A stretch of 64,000 nucleotides of DNA from an uncultured Ulvibacter sp. GTDB lineage: Bacteria; Bacteroidota; Bacteroidia; Flavobacteriales; Flavobacteriaceae. The position numbers and the translations under genes are program-made. The notes under the pieces were generated by a model, which searched no databases, had not been told where the DNA came from, and saw nothing but the letters and a program-made list of their open reading frames with translations. Below are positions 35,649 to 45,507 of this stretch, in pieces (the first letter of the stretch is position 1; every line of letters begins with the position of its first letter). The stretch spans positions 62,001-126,000 of the forward strand of contig CAJXZB010000002.1 in the NCBI GenBank assembly GCA_913063405.1, read 5' to 3'.

Positions 35649-36548
35649 TTATTGGACCGAGAGGCTCATCAAATACTTCTTAGGTGTGGTCCCAAATTTC
35701 TTTTTAAAAGCCACTATAAAATGACTGGAAGTACTGTACCCAACCTTCAGCCCAACTTCGTTCACATTGTGTGAGCCTGAAGCCAATAATTGTCGTGCAA
35801 CCTCCATTTTATAATCAAACAAAAAACTAAACACGGAGTCACCATAAACCTGCTTAAACCCCTCTTTTAAGCGATTTAAAGGGAGATTGATTTCGTCCGA
35901 AAGTTCGTGTAAAGTTGGTGGTTCAGCCATTCGAGCAATGATAATCTGTTTGGCTTGTTTGATTTTTGACACATTATCTTCATCTTTCAGAAAAGGGCAT
36001 TGTTCAATATCTGCATCTGCGGGTCTATTAAAATACAGACTTAACAGCTCATAGGCCTTTCCTTTAAAGTAAAGCGGTTTTACCGAAGGATGTAAATTGT
36101 AATTCATGAGTTGATTGAGAACAATCGCCATAGAAGGGGAAATATGGGCATCCTTATAATACTTTCTATCCTTGTTCTCTTCACTTAGAAAAGTAATATA
36201 ATTGGCCTCAGTAGAAAATAAGCCATGAAATTTTTCAATAGGTAATAAAACTGAAAGCACCCAAGAATCTGAATTTACAGTTAGGTTAAGCGGTAAGTCA
36301 CGTTCCGGATTATATAACAGCAACGATTTTGCCTCTAATAATGGTAATTTATAATTGCCATCGTTAAAACTAAAACTCGCCTGTCCCTTAATACAGAAAT
36401 GAAACTGTACAAAGTTTGAGCTCACTTCACGTCTATAAAGAACATCCTTCTTGGTCTCATTATTGAATGTTAGGATATAAAAGCCATCTTCTATAATCGT
36501 TTCATTATAAACTCCTTCGGAAATATTCTTAGTAGAAATCATGTGCAT
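35649..36548 (-). CDS. AraC family transcriptional regulator
   Basis: A regulator of about 299 residues. I prefer the ATG at 36548 (MHMISTKNISEGV); a frame upstream to 36599 is open but adds unlikely residues. An N-terminal cupin-like sensor half (about 20-190) precedes a C-terminal double helix-turn-helix (about 195-295): LHELSDEINLPLNRLKEGFKQVYG and NVNEVGLKVGYSTSSHFIVAFKKKFGTTPKKYL. It is divergent from hemA, so it is a likely controller of the heme operon or of iron genes. Confidence 0.9.
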   Translation of the reverse strand: MHMISTKNISEGVYNETIIEDGFYILTFNNETKKDVLYRREVSSNFVQFHFCIKGQASFSFNDGNYKLPLLEAKSLLLYNPERDLPLNLTVNSDSWVLSVLLPIEKFHGLFSTEANYITFLSEENKDRKYYKDAHISPSMAIVLNQLMNYNLHPSVKPLYFKGKAYELLSLYFNRPADADIEQCPFLKDEDNVSKIKQAKQIIIARMAEPPTLHELSDEINLPLNRLKEGFKQVYGDSVFSFLFDYKMEVARQLLASGSHNVNEVGLKVGYSTSSHFIVAFKKKFGTTPKKYLMSLSVQ

Positions 36549-36844
36549 CTTATTTTTACTTGATAACAAATCAAACATGAAAAGTAAGGTCATCACCAAG
36601 GAAACGGTTCTAATAAAAGAAGTAAACTTTGAGCGACATTTTTTTCAGAAATCATTTGAATTAAATTCTTTCTTATTTAGAACTATTCTAAATTGATTAC
36701 ATACAAAAGCTTCTTCAAGTATCGAATTTAAGCGTTTTAGATGACATATGTCATCTTTTTATAAAAATCAACAAACTTCGACACTATTGATGCGGCTAGC
36801 GTTACTTTTTGTGATAAAATGCTATTACATTTGCCTCTTCAGCT
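36549..36844. promoter_or_regulatory. Divergent control region between araC-type gene and hemA
   Basis: This region of about 296 bp holds a perfect 18-bp palindrome AGATGACATATGTCATCT at 36739-36756, with a TGAC-N4-GTCA core like a Crp/Fnr-type site. A -7 box TACATTTG (36826-36833) lies 11 bp before the hemA ATG. Between the divergent starts no gene is seen. Confidence 0.5.
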
Positions 36845-38116
36845 ATGAAAATAAACGGTAAGCGACATATTTCATCTACCTCCGAAGGAAATTTCTACGC
36901 CATAGGTCTTAACTACAAAAAGGCAGATGCTGACACAAGAGGTCATTTCAGTATTAGTGATACTGCCCAACAGAACATTCTTGCTCAAGCGAAAAAAGAA
37001 AATATTCCTTCCTTAACTGTTATTTCCACCTGCAATCGCACCGAACTATACGGAGAAGCTGAACATCCATTTCAGATCATAAAACTCCTATGTAAGCATA
37101 CCCAAGGTACAGTCGAAGAATTTGAAAAAGTGGCGTATGTTCATAAAAACAAAGAGGCCGTTTCTCATCTTTTTAAAGTGGGAACAGGTTTGGATAGCCA
37201 AATTCTAGGTGATTTCGAAATTATTAGTCAACTAAGAAGTGGTTTTAGACGTTCGAAAAAAGCGGGGCTTATGACTCCTTTTATGGAACGTATGGCCAAT
37301 GCCGTAATTCAGGCCAGCAAGAAAATTAAGAATGAAACTGAAATTTCGAGTGGGGCTACTTCGGTAAGCTTTGCAGCTGTTCAATATATTATGGCTCGAG
37401 TACCTTACGTTTCAGAAAAAAACATTCTTCTTTTTGGGACAGGTAAAATTGGCAGAAACACCTGTGAAAATCTTATTAAACATACCAAAAATGAGCATAT
37501 AACACTCATTAACCGCACTAAAAATAAGGCAGAAAAAATTGCTGGTAAATTTAATTTGGTTGTCAAGGATTACGCTAACATCCAAAGTGAAATAGCGCAG
37601 ACCGACGTAATGATTGTTGCTACAGGTGCACAGAGTCCAACAATTTCGAAGGAACTTTTATACCTTAATAGACCTTTACTGATTCTAGATTTATCGATCC
37701 CAAAAAACGTGTCCAATAATGTGACCGAAAATCCCTTTGTAACACTTGTTCATTTGGACGACTTATCCAATGTAACCGATAAGACTTTAGAACATAGAGC
37801 ATCCCAAATACCAATGGCTAAGGAAATCATTGAAGACATCGAAACCGAGTTTAATACTTGGGCAGAAAACCGAAAATTTGCACCTACTATTCAAGCTTTG
37901 AAGGTGAAATTGGTGGAAATAAAAGCTGGTGAAATTGATTTTCAGCGAAAAAAATTAAATGATTTTAATGAGGAGCAGGCCGAAATAATTAGCAATAGAA
38001 TTATCCAAAAAATTACAACTCATTTCGCTAATCACTTAAAGGATGATTCTATTTCTACCTCTAAGAGTGTTGAGTTGATCAATAAAGTATTTCAACTTTC
38101 AACAGAGACATCGTGA
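36845..38116 (+). CDS. hemA: Glutamyl-tRNA reductase
   Basis: A 423-residue enzyme that makes glutamate-1-semialdehyde from Glu-tRNA, the first step of C5-type heme synthesis. The catalytic Cys is in VISTCNRTELYGEA (about 60), a family motif with GTGLDSQILGDFEI follows at about 116, and the NADPH domain shows ILLFGTGKIGRNTCENL (about 197). A C-terminal dimerisation helix region is present. Its stop overlaps hemC by 4 bp. It heads the hem operon. Confidence 0.96.
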   Translation: MKINGKRHISSTSEGNFYAIGLNYKKADADTRGHFSISDTAQQNILAQAKKENIPSLTVISTCNRTELYGEAEHPFQIIKLLCKHTQGTVEEFEKVAYVHKNKEAVSHLFKVGTGLDSQILGDFEIISQLRSGFRRSKKAGLMTPFMERMANAVIQASKKIKNETEISSGATSVSFAAVQYIMARVPYVSEKNILLFGTGKIGRNTCENLIKHTKNEHITLINRTKNKAEKIAGKFNLVVKDYANIQSEIAQTDVMIVATGAQSPTISKELLYLNRPLLILDLSIPKNVSNNVTENPFVTLVHLDDLSNVTDKTLEHRASQIPMAKEIIEDIETEFNTWAENRKFAPTIQALKVKLVEIKAGEIDFQRKKLNDFNEEQAEIISNRIIQKITTHFANHLKDDSISTSKSVELINKVFQLSTETS

Positions 38117-39024
38117 AAAAACTGATTCGAATTGGCACTCGCGATAGTCAATTGGCCTTATGGCAAGCCAATACAGTAAAGGATAAACTCGAAAACCTTG
38201 GTTATGAAACCGTATTAGTTCCTGTTAAATCCACCGGAGATATTGTCCTAGATAAACCACTCTATGAACTCGGCATTACTGGTATTTTTACCAAAACACT
38301 TGATGTAGCTATGCTCAATGGCTCTGTGGATATCGCTGTTCATAGTATGAAAGATGTCCCAACATTATTACCCGATGGCATTGTGCAAACAGCCGTTTTG
38401 GAAAGAGCCTCCCCTTTGGACATATTAGTAAAAGAAAGTGGTGCCAATTTTAAAAAAAAATGCACTATCGCAACGGGAAGTCTTAGGAGAAAGGCACAAT
38501 GGCTTCACCTCTATCCGCATCATATTGTTGTTGGCTTGCGAGGAAACGTAAATACAAGACTTAAGAAGTTAAGAGAAAGCAGCTGGCAAGGTGCAATTTT
38601 TGCCAAAGCAGGTTTGGAACGAATTAATGTTCTTCCAGATAATCACCAGAATTTAGACTGGATGGTACCTGCGCCTGCGCAAGGCGCAATGGTTGTTGTT
38701 GCCCTCGAAAAGGATTCCTTTTCTGTTGAAGCCACATCAAAACTCAATCATAAAGATTCTGATGTTTGCACCTGTATTGAAAGAGAATTTCTTCGAGTCC
38801 TTGAAGGAGGGTGTACAGCACCTATTGGTGCCATTGCGACCATAAATGGAGACTTAATAAAGTTTAAAGGGGTTTTGTTTTCCCTTGATGGAACTAACAA
38901 ACTTGAGATAGATAAATCTATTTCAATTTCTAGATATAAAGGGTTTGGAAGAAATTGTGCCCTAGAAATTTTGACAAATGGGGGTCAAGAATTGATGCAG
39001 CAAATAAAAGCTGAGACAAAATGA
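38113..39024 (+). CDS. hemC: Hydroxymethylbilane synthase (porphobilinogen deaminase)
   Basis: A 303-residue enzyme joining four porphobilinogen units. Motifs: RIGTRDSQLALWQA at the N-terminus, AVHSMKDVP (about 74-82), GSLRRKAQ (about 123), and the Cys carrying the dipyrromethane cofactor in LEGGCTAPIGA (about 237). The start codon is GTG at 38113, overlapping the hemA stop, a coupled junction. Confidence 0.97.
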   Translation: MKKLIRIGTRDSQLALWQANTVKDKLENLGYETVLVPVKSTGDIVLDKPLYELGITGIFTKTLDVAMLNGSVDIAVHSMKDVPTLLPDGIVQTAVLERASPLDILVKESGANFKKKCTIATGSLRRKAQWLHLYPHHIVVGLRGNVNTRLKKLRESSWQGAIFAKAGLERINVLPDNHQNLDWMVPAPAQGAMVVVALEKDSFSVEATSKLNHKDSDVCTCIEREFLRVLEGGCTAPIGAIATINGDLIKFKGVLFSLDGTNKLEIDKSISISRYKGFGRNCALEILTNGGQELMQQIKAETK

Positions 39025-39674
39025 AATCAGTTCTATCAACAAAGAAACTTGTACCCACCCAAAGAGAAACTCTGAGAAATGCTGGATGGAGCCTAGTTGA
39101 ATACGACGCCATTAAGGTCGCCTATTTATCGTTTGAAATTTCGAAAAATATAGAGAATGCCATTTTTACAAGTCAAAATGCCGTAAGATCTTTCTTAGAA
39201 AACGAAGACGGCTCCAAAAATAGAATAAGTCGATGTTTTTGTGTTGGTGAAAAAACACAAAAACTTCTAGAAGAAAACGGGTTAAAAGTAATCAAAAGGG
39301 CTAAAAATGCATCAAATCTAGCACATTTTATAATAAAAGAGCATCAAAATAACTCTTTTCACTTTTTTTGTGGTAATCTAAAAAGAGATGAAATCCCCTC
39401 TATGCTGAAAACTGCGAAAATCGATATTTTTGAAGTAAAAGTGTACGAAACAAAGCTACTTTTAAAACATTTTGATCAAAATTGGGATAAAATACTATTT
39501 TTTAGCCCTAGTGCGATTAAAAGTTTTACCGCTGAAAACCAAATAGGAAATAGCCAGGTAATTTGTATTGGAGAAACAACCGCTTCTGAAGCAAAAAAAT
39601 ACACCAACAACATTATACTAGCGACGGAAACCACAATAGATAGTGTGATTAATGAAGCGGTAAAGACACATTAA
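39021..39674 (+). CDS. hemD: Uroporphyrinogen-III synthase
   Basis: A 217-residue enzyme that closes and inverts the D ring. Sequence is divergent as usual for HemD, but the two-domain pattern is visible: NAIFTSQNAVRSFLE (about 45-60), CFCVGEKTQKLLEENG, ILFFSPSAIKSF (about 155) and VICIGETTASEAKK near 175. It overlaps hemC by 4 bp and precedes hemE by 3 bp. Confidence 0.9.
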   Translation: MKSVLSTKKLVPTQRETLRNAGWSLVEYDAIKVAYLSFEISKNIENAIFTSQNAVRSFLENEDGSKNRISRCFCVGEKTQKLLEENGLKVIKRAKNASNLAHFIIKEHQNNSFHFFCGNLKRDEIPSMLKTAKIDIFEVKVYETKLLLKHFDQNWDKILFFSPSAIKSFTAENQIGNSQVICIGETTASEAKKYTNNIILATETTIDSVINEAVKTH

Positions 39675-39677
39675 AAA

Positions 39678-40709
39678 ATGATAAAAAACGATTTATTCTT
39701 AAAAGCATTAAAAGGTGAAACTCTAGATCGCCCTCCTGTTTGGATGATGCGTCAAGCCGGACGTTATTTACCCGAATTTATGGAGATCAAAGAGAAATAC
39801 GATTTCTTTACTCGTTGTCAAACGCCGGAACTTGCCAGTGAAATAACTATGCAACCCATTCGTCGTTACGGTATGGATGCGGCGATTTTATTTAGCGACA
39901 TATTGGTTATACCACAGGCCATGAATATTCATGTGGAAATGAAACCAGGGCTAGGCCCTTGGTTACCAGAGCCAATACGAACACAAAAAGATTTAGAGCG
40001 GGTAATTGTTCCAGATATTCATGAAACCTTAGGGTATGTGATGGAAGCTATTAAAATGACCAAGGAAAAACTAAACGAAGAAATTCCATTGATTGGTTTT
40101 GCCGGAAGTCCTTGGACAATTCTTTGTTATTGTGTTCAAGGGCAGGGCAGTAAAACATTTGATAAGGCAAAGGAATTTTGTTTTACGCAGCCTACCACCG
40201 CGCACGAACTGCTTCAGAAAATAACGGATACTACAGTCTTATATTTAAAAGAAAAAGTAAAAGCCGGTGTTAATGCGGTGCAACTTTTTGATAGTTGGGG
40301 TGGAATGCTATCCCCAACAGATTACCAGGAATTTAGCTGGCAATATATGCAGCAGATTATCGACGCATTGGAAGGCCTAATACCTGTCATTGCTTTTGGT
40401 AAGGGTTGTTGGTTTGCTCTTGACACTATGGCAAAAAGTGGTGTCTCAGCTTTAGGGATTGATTGGACTTGTTCTGCAAAAAATGCCCGTTACTTAACTG
40501 GAGGGAAAATTACATTACAAGGTAACTTTGACCCGGTTCGATTATTAAGTCCTCCTTCTGTAATTAAAACAATGGTAAAGGAGATGATTGACGACTTTGG
40601 GAAAGATAGATATATTGTAAATTTAGGTCACGGAATAGTACCCAATGTACCAGTCGAAAATGCAGCTGCCTTTATTGAAGCCGTTAAAAGTTATAAAGCT
40701 GAAGGTTGA
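39678..40709 (+). CDS. hemE: Uroporphyrinogen decarboxylase
   Basis: A 343-residue enzyme converting uroporphyrinogen III to coproporphyrinogen III. Signature motifs are [16 protein letters not shown] (about 19-34) and [20 protein letters not shown] (about 138-157); the C-terminal [18 protein letters not shown] is conserved. Length is typical. Confidence 0.97.
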   Translation: MIKNDLFLKALKGETLDRPPVWMMRQAGRYLPEFMEIKEKYDFFTRCQTPELASEITMQPIRRYGMDAAILFSDILVIPQAMNIHVEMKPGLGPWLPEPIRTQKDLERVIVPDIHETLGYVMEAIKMTKEKLNEEIPLIGFAGSPWTILCYCVQGQGSKTFDKAKEFCFTQPTTAHELLQKITDTTVLYLKEKVKAGVNAVQLFDSWGGMLSPTDYQEFSWQYMQQIIDALEGLIPVIAFGKGCWFALDTMAKSGVSALGIDWTCSAKNARYLTGGKITLQGNFDPVRLLSPPSVIKTMVKEMIDDFGKDRYIVNLGHGIVPNVPVENAAAFIEAVKSYKAEG

Positions 40710-41194
40710 ATATTTGGATTCGAATAAGACGATTAAATATACAACAGTTATTTCAACTGTCGATGCTCTTTTTAAGTAGCCCGCTGTTAATTCGTCCAAC
40801 TATTTGGGCATCAAAAACAACAATGACTATATGCGATGATTTGTTTGGCCGAAGTCACCATAGGAGCAATAAAGCTAATGCATTTAGACATGCATTATGG
40901 AATGTTCTAATTTGTCAAAAAACTCTTAAAAAAACAAAAAACAAGAAAAAATCGATAATTTGGACTAAAAAAGTGACTGATTTATACGAAAAAATGACTC
41001 AAAATGAAATTTTAGAGCAAAACATGGATTTACACAATAATGAAGTTGGCAGAATGCTGTTTTTTGATCTTTTTGATCAAAATGAAGCGACAATAATTGA
41101 TTTTTTGAATAAAAAGAGTCAAAATGCTATTAAACTGGCCAAAACTGAAAGCGTCCATAATTACAAAGATCAACTAGTTTACTTAGAAGAATGA
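40706..41194 (+). CDS. DUF6973-like protein, unknown function, within hem operon
   Basis: A protein of up to 162 residues. The start is uncertain: a TTG at 40706 overlapping the hemE stop by 4 bp gives the full frame, and an ATG near codon 19 is an alternative. A conserved-looking core is [17 protein letters not shown] and [22 protein letters not shown], the pattern of a small DUF6973 family with His/Asn residues. It overlaps the next gene by 4 bp. Role in heme synthesis is unproven. Confidence 0.65.
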   Translation: MNIWIRIRRLNIQQLFQLSMLFLSSPLLIRPTIWASKTTMTICDDLFGRSHHRSNKANAFRHALWNVLICQKTLKKTKNKKKSIIWTKKVTDLYEKMTQNEILEQNMDLHNNEVGRMLFFDLFDQNEATIIDFLNKKSQNAIKLAKTESVHNYKDQLVYLEE

Positions 41195-41970
41195 TCAAGA
41201 ACATTTTAAAAGGAATACGAGCGTACTGGGGAACTTTCAAACTAATAAACGAGTTGGGGTTGTGGAAGTATTTCGGAATTCCTATGGCTATTAGTTTTGT
41301 GACTGCTTCGCTTATCGGTTTTTCAGCTTGGGGTTTTTCAGACAATATAGGTGCCCTCATCGCCAAGGCTTGGGTTTGGGAGTGGGGATCAGAAACCTTT
41401 AGAACCATAAGTGAAATTCTTGGAGGAATAACTATCGTGGCCGTAGGACTCATTCTTTACAAGCATATTGTGATGGCCTTCAGTGCTCCGTTTATGAGCC
41501 CTGTTTCTGAAAAAATTGAGACGCATTTAAAAGGAACGACTCACCAACACCGAAATACCTCCAATGCATCGCAACTATGGCGTGGAATACGTATTAATGT
41601 TCGTAATTTAGGAATGGAATTATTACTTACCATCCCGATTCTGATTTTGAGTTTCATCCCTGTAATTAATATTGTTACCTCCGTTTTATTATTTTTAGTG
41701 CAATCGTATTATGCTGGCTTCGGGAATATGGATTACACCCTAGAACGTCATTTTGAAGTAAAAGAAAGTGTTCAATTTGTAAAACGAAATCGAGGCGTTG
41801 CCATAGGAAATGGTATTGTGTTTATGACTATGTTATTAATTCCCGTAATTGGAATTATCCTGGTGTTACCTCTTTCAGTTACTGCCTCCACTACAGAAAC
41901 AGTTCGACTCATTGACAATACCAAGCAATTAAAAAATTCAGAACCTATTCATAAAAAAATATATGGATAA
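41191..41970 (+). CDS. EI24 domain (CysZ-like) membrane protein
   Basis: A 259-residue inner-membrane protein with about four to six TM helices and the EI24/CysZ layout: FKLINELGLWKYFGIPMAI, HIVMAFSAPFMSPVSEKIE and an amphipathic stretch near GNMDYTLERHF. Known CysZ proteins carry sulfate; here the role is unknown. It overlaps both neighbours (4 and 8 bp), so it is firmly in the hem operon. Confidence 0.85.
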   Translation: MIKNILKGIRAYWGTFKLINELGLWKYFGIPMAISFVTASLIGFSAWGFSDNIGALIAKAWVWEWGSETFRTISEILGGITIVAVGLILYKHIVMAFSAPFMSPVSEKIETHLKGTTHQHRNTSNASQLWRGIRINVRNLGMELLLTIPILILSFIPVINIVTSVLLFLVQSYYAGFGNMDYTLERHFEVKESVQFVKRNRGVAIGNGIVFMTMLLIPVIGIILVLPLSVTASTTETVRLIDNTKQLKNSEPIHKKIYG

Positions 41971-42493
41971 TTCAAAGACGTTTAATATTAGTGAAATGGA
42001 AATGAAGGATGCGAAAAGCCTTCAACAACTAATGACGTCAAACATGGAGCACTTCGGAAAGTTTCTTCCCATGACACTTTCCCAGAATCAAACCTTAATG
42101 CAATCTGAAGTCTATATTTCTAAAAAAGCATTAGAAAACAAAGCTAAGACTACAATAACATTTGCCATTAAGGAAAAAAGTAGCGATGCGGTCGCGGGAC
42201 TCGTCATTATTAAGAATATTGACCTAGCCAAGAAACAAGGTGAATTCACCTATGGGATCGGAAAGGATTTTCAAGGTTGGGGTTGGACGACAAGTGCTGT
42301 TAGAAAAATGACCGACTATGCGTCAAAAAAATTAGGTTTGAAAATTCTTCAAATAATTACACATAAAACCAATCTTGGAAGTTGCAAAGTTGCAGAAAAA
42401 AGCGGTTTTCTATGGAAACGTACCTTAATTAACGAATTTACTCCACCTAATGGAAAACCTATGGATATGGAGCTATACGAACTTAGTTTATGA
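41963..42493 (+). CDS. GNAT family N-acetyltransferase (RimJ/RimL-like)
   Basis: A 176-residue acetyltransferase. The acetyl-CoA loop is QGWGWTTSAVRKMTDYA (about 95-110), then LKILQIITHKTNLGSCKVAEKSGFLWKR, the RimL-like ending. It overlaps hemF by 4 bp. Substrate is probably a protein N-terminus or small amine; unknown. Confidence 0.9.
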   Translation: MDNSKTFNISEMEMKDAKSLQQLMTSNMEHFGKFLPMTLSQNQTLMQSEVYISKKALENKAKTTITFAIKEKSSDAVAGLVIIKNIDLAKKQGEFTYGIGKDFQGWGWTTSAVRKMTDYASKKLGLKILQIITHKTNLGSCKVAEKSGFLWKRTLINEFTPPNGKPMDMELYELSL

Positions 42494-43392
42494 AGAATCA
42501 ATTTGTAAAATACATTCGAAACCTTCAAGACCAAATCACTTCGGGTTTGGAAAAGGTGGATGGTAAAGCGATCTTTCAAGAAGATATTTGGAAGCGCGCA
42601 GAGGGTGGTGGTGGACGTACCCGTGTTATTGAAAACGGAAACGTTTTTGAAAAAGGAGGTGTGAATATTAGCGAGGTTCACGGGAAACTACCTGAATCCA
42701 TGCAGCAGTACTTTGGAGTAACAGACGCTGATTTCTTTGCCTGTGGATTGAGTTTGGTGCTTCATCCTAAAAACCCTTTTGTGCCAACGGTTCACGCCAA
42801 TTGGCGTTATTTTGAAATGTATGATAAATTCGGTAATATTGCAGCCCAATGGTTTGGAGGAGGTCAAGATTTAACTCCATATTATTTATTTGAAGAGGAC
42901 GCAAAGCATTTTCATACTGTATGTAAAAATGCCTGTGACACACACAATTTGGAATTCTATCCAAAATATAAAAAGCAATGTGACGAATATTTTCACAATG
43001 CACATCGTAATGAAGGCCGTGGTATAGGAGGATTGTTTTTCGATCGTTTAACAACTTCAGAAGACATGCAAATGAGCGATTGGTATAAATTTGTTACTGA
43101 AGTTGGAGATAGTTTTTTGGAAGCCTATCTCCCAATTGTTGAAAAACGAAAAAAATTATCTTTTTCCGAAGAAAACAGAAATTGGCAGGAGATACGCCGC
43201 GGACGTTATGTAGAATTTAATTTGGTTCACGACAAAGGGACCCTATTTGGCCTAAAAACCAATGGACGAATAGAAAGTATTTTAATGAGCCTTCCTCCTC
43301 ACGTACAATGGGTATACAACCACCATCCAGAGGCGGATAGTGCCGAAGAAAAGTTAATTAAGGTGTTACAACACCCAAAAGATTGGGTTTAA
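42490..43392 (+). CDS. hemF: Oxygen-dependent coproporphyrinogen-III oxidase
   Basis: A 300-residue enzyme converting coproporphyrinogen III to protoporphyrinogen IX with O2. Motifs: EDIWKRAEGGGGRTRV, HPKNPFVPTVHANWRYFE (about 96-113), WFGGGQDLTPYY (about 119-130), GRGIGGLFFDRL and RRGRYVEFNLVHDKGT. Its use of O2 marks an aerobic lifestyle. No hemN is seen in the window. Confidence 0.97.
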   Translation: MKNQFVKYIRNLQDQITSGLEKVDGKAIFQEDIWKRAEGGGGRTRVIENGNVFEKGGVNISEVHGKLPESMQQYFGVTDADFFACGLSLVLHPKNPFVPTVHANWRYFEMYDKFGNIAAQWFGGGQDLTPYYLFEEDAKHFHTVCKNACDTHNLEFYPKYKKQCDEYFHNAHRNEGRGIGGLFFDRLTTSEDMQMSDWYKFVTEVGDSFLEAYLPIVEKRKKLSFSEENRNWQEIRRGRYVEFNLVHDKGTLFGLKTNGRIESILMSLPPHVQWVYNHHPEADSAEEKLIKVLQHPKDWV

Positions 43393-43404
43393 TTAGAACG
43401 CAGG

Positions 43405-44457
43405 ATGAAAGACAACGCTATAATACTAACTTTTCTCTTATGTAGTTTTTTAACGCTGTCACAAACGGATAAAATAACCGTTAAATTAGACACTCTCATG
43501 GCTGAAAATGAATATTTCAACCCACTTTCAGACAAAATTAGTATTAGAGCGAACCTTAGTTCAAACATTAAATTCTATAAATTTCGTGACAGCGAAGCTT
43601 CTCTATCTCTTGAACCCAATAACAATTTGAGAACCTCTCTTACTGTAGATTATAAATTTATAGGATTCTCTTTAGGGTTTGCACCAAAGTTTTTTCCAGG
43701 TAATAACGACAATGAATTAAAAGGCAAGTCCCAGCTTTCTGGTATTGGGTTTCAATTTAATTTCCGTAGATGGCTTCAAAAAGTTGGATATGAAAAGGTC
43801 TCCGGCTTTTATGTTAAAAATACCCGCGATTTTATTCCAAATTGGAGCGAAGGTGAAGACCCATATATTCAAATTCCAGCCTTATCGACAAAAACTTTTT
43901 CTGGGAGTACTGCTTATAAATTCAATGACAATTTTTCATTTTCTGCTGTGAACGGCTATTTCCAATGGCAATTAAAATCTGCTGGGAGTTTTATACCTAC
44001 CTTCGACTACGATTACACTATATTTAAACTAAAGGCGGATCAAACTCTTGATAATATTGAGAATACGTCAAACGAATTTAATCTAACCTTGAAAACCTCT
44101 TACTATCATACTTTTGTATTTAGGAAAAACTGGCTGCTTTCATTTACAGGTTCGCCAGGAATAGGTCTGAATTTTGCAAGAGAAACTGATAAAAATTTTG
44201 ATGCCAACACAACTACTAAAGAGAATTCTAATTATGCATATTACGTGCTTGATGGTTCTATAGTTTTAGGTTATAATTCCAAAACCTTTTATTCTGGAGC
44301 CAGGTATGATTGGAAAAATTTATCAAACTTTGATAAAAATCAGGAAAGTCTCTCGGTAGTCAATAATTTTTTTGAATTCTATATTGGTTATCATTTTGAT
44401 GCACCAAATTTTATAAAAAAACCCTTCAACTGGTTTGAGAACAAAACTAATTTATAA
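43405..44457 (+). CDS. DUF4421 domain outer-membrane-type protein
   Basis: A 350-residue exported protein with a signal peptide (ends LTLSQ, about residue 20). The mature sequence has alternating strands typical of a beta-barrel (YKFIGFSLGFAPKFFPGNN, GFYVKNTRDF, FEFYIGYHFDAP), matching the flavobacterial DUF4421 family. It is 12 bp after hemF and 1 bp before hemB, so it is in the hem operon; a role at the outer membrane, perhaps in porphyrin or iron handling, is only inference. Confidence 0.8.
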   Translation: MKDNAIILTFLLCSFLTLSQTDKITVKLDTLMAENEYFNPLSDKISIRANLSSNIKFYKFRDSEASLSLEPNNNLRTSLTVDYKFIGFSLGFAPKFFPGNNDNELKGKSQLSGIGFQFNFRRWLQKVGYEKVSGFYVKNTRDFIPNWSEGEDPYIQIPALSTKTFSGSTAYKFNDNFSFSAVNGYFQWQLKSAGSFIPTFDYDYTIFKLKADQTLDNIENTSNEFNLTLKTSYYHTFVFRKNWLLSFTGSPGIGLNFARETDKNFDANTTTKENSNYAYYVLDGSIVLGYNSKTFYSGARYDWKNLSNFDKNQESLSVVNNFFEFYIGYHFDAPNFIKKPFNWFENKTNL

Positions 44458-44458
44458 T

Positions 44459-45448
44459 ATGTATCCACTTAGAAGAAATCGTCGATTACGCTCCTCTGAA
44501 GTCATTAGAAGCCTGATAAGAGAAACTATCATAAGTCCGAATGATTTTCTCGTACCTCTCTTTGTGGTGGAAGGAAAAAGCATAAAAGAAGAAATTACCT
44601 CTATGCCAAATTACTATCGTTTTAGTCTTGATTTATTGGCTTCGGAAGTAAAGGAATTATGGGCAATGGGATTAAAATCGGTATTGCTGTTCGTCAAAGT
44701 TCCTGACAACCTAAAGGACAATGTGGGAAGCGAAGCGTTGAATCCAAAAGGTCTTATGCAACGTGCAATCAAAACTGTGAAAGACAGCTGTCCAGAAATG
44801 CTAGTCATGACAGATGTTGCCTTAGATCCATACTCAAGTTTTGGCCACGATGGAATTATTTCAGAAGGAAAAATTATTAATGATGACACCAATGGAGTTT
44901 TAGCTGAAATGTCCTTATCTCACGCTATGGCAGGCGCCGATTTTGTGGCTCCAAGCGATATGATGGACGGGCGTATTTTTGAAATACGAAGTTTACTAGA
45001 AGATGAAGGGTTTCATGATACTGGTATCATGAGCTATAGTGCTAAGTATGCCTCTGCATTTTATGGTCCATTTCGTGACGCTCTAGACTCTGCTCCTGTC
45101 GACCAACAAAATATTCCGAAGGACAAAAAAACCTATCAAATGGATTTTGCCAACAGAGACGAGGCGATTAAAGAAACCCTGATGGACATACAAGAAGGTG
45201 CGGATATTGTGATGGTGAAACCAGGTCTGAGTTATCTAGATATTGTAAGAGATGTTCGCAATGCAGTGGATGTTCCTGTGGCCGTTTATCAAGTAAGTGG
45301 AGAATATGCCATGTTGAAAGCTGCTGCCGAAAAAGGTTGGTTGGATCACGATGCGGTAATGATGGAACAATTAGTTTCTATAAAAAGAGCCGGAGCTCAT
45401 ATTATTGCTTCCTATTTTTCCAAAGATGTCGTGAAACTAATTTCCTAA
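44459..45448 (+). CDS. hemB: Porphobilinogen synthase (delta-aminolevulinic acid dehydratase)
   Basis: A 329-residue enzyme joining two ALA units. I start at the ATG at 44459 (MYPLRRNRRLRSSE), the usual N-terminus. Active-site lysines are in YQMDFANRDEA (nearby) and MVKPGLSYLDIV (about 250), with GEYAMLKAAAEKGWLD after. The metal region reads DVALDPYSSFGHDGI, lacking the three Cys of zinc enzymes: this is the Mg-dependent type. It closes the hem operon. Confidence 0.96.
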   Translation: MYPLRRNRRLRSSEVIRSLIRETIISPNDFLVPLFVVEGKSIKEEITSMPNYYRFSLDLLASEVKELWAMGLKSVLLFVKVPDNLKDNVGSEALNPKGLMQRAIKTVKDSCPEMLVMTDVALDPYSSFGHDGIISEGKIINDDTNGVLAEMSLSHAMAGADFVAPSDMMDGRIFEIRSLLEDEGFHDTGIMSYSAKYASAFYGPFRDALDSAPVDQQNIPKDKKTYQMDFANRDEAIKETLMDIQEGADIVMVKPGLSYLDIVRDVRNAVDVPVAVYQVSGEYAMLKAAAEKGWLDHDAVMMEQLVSIKRAGAHIIASYFSKDVVKLIS

Positions 45449-45507
45449 ATTTACAGATATGAAAACGCTGCCCATCTATTTTCTTTTTATTCTGTACAAC
45501 TGCAATT

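Noticed and set aside
36739-36756. Palindrome before hemA as a terminator
   Set aside because: No loop, and both flanking genes point away from it; an operator fits better.
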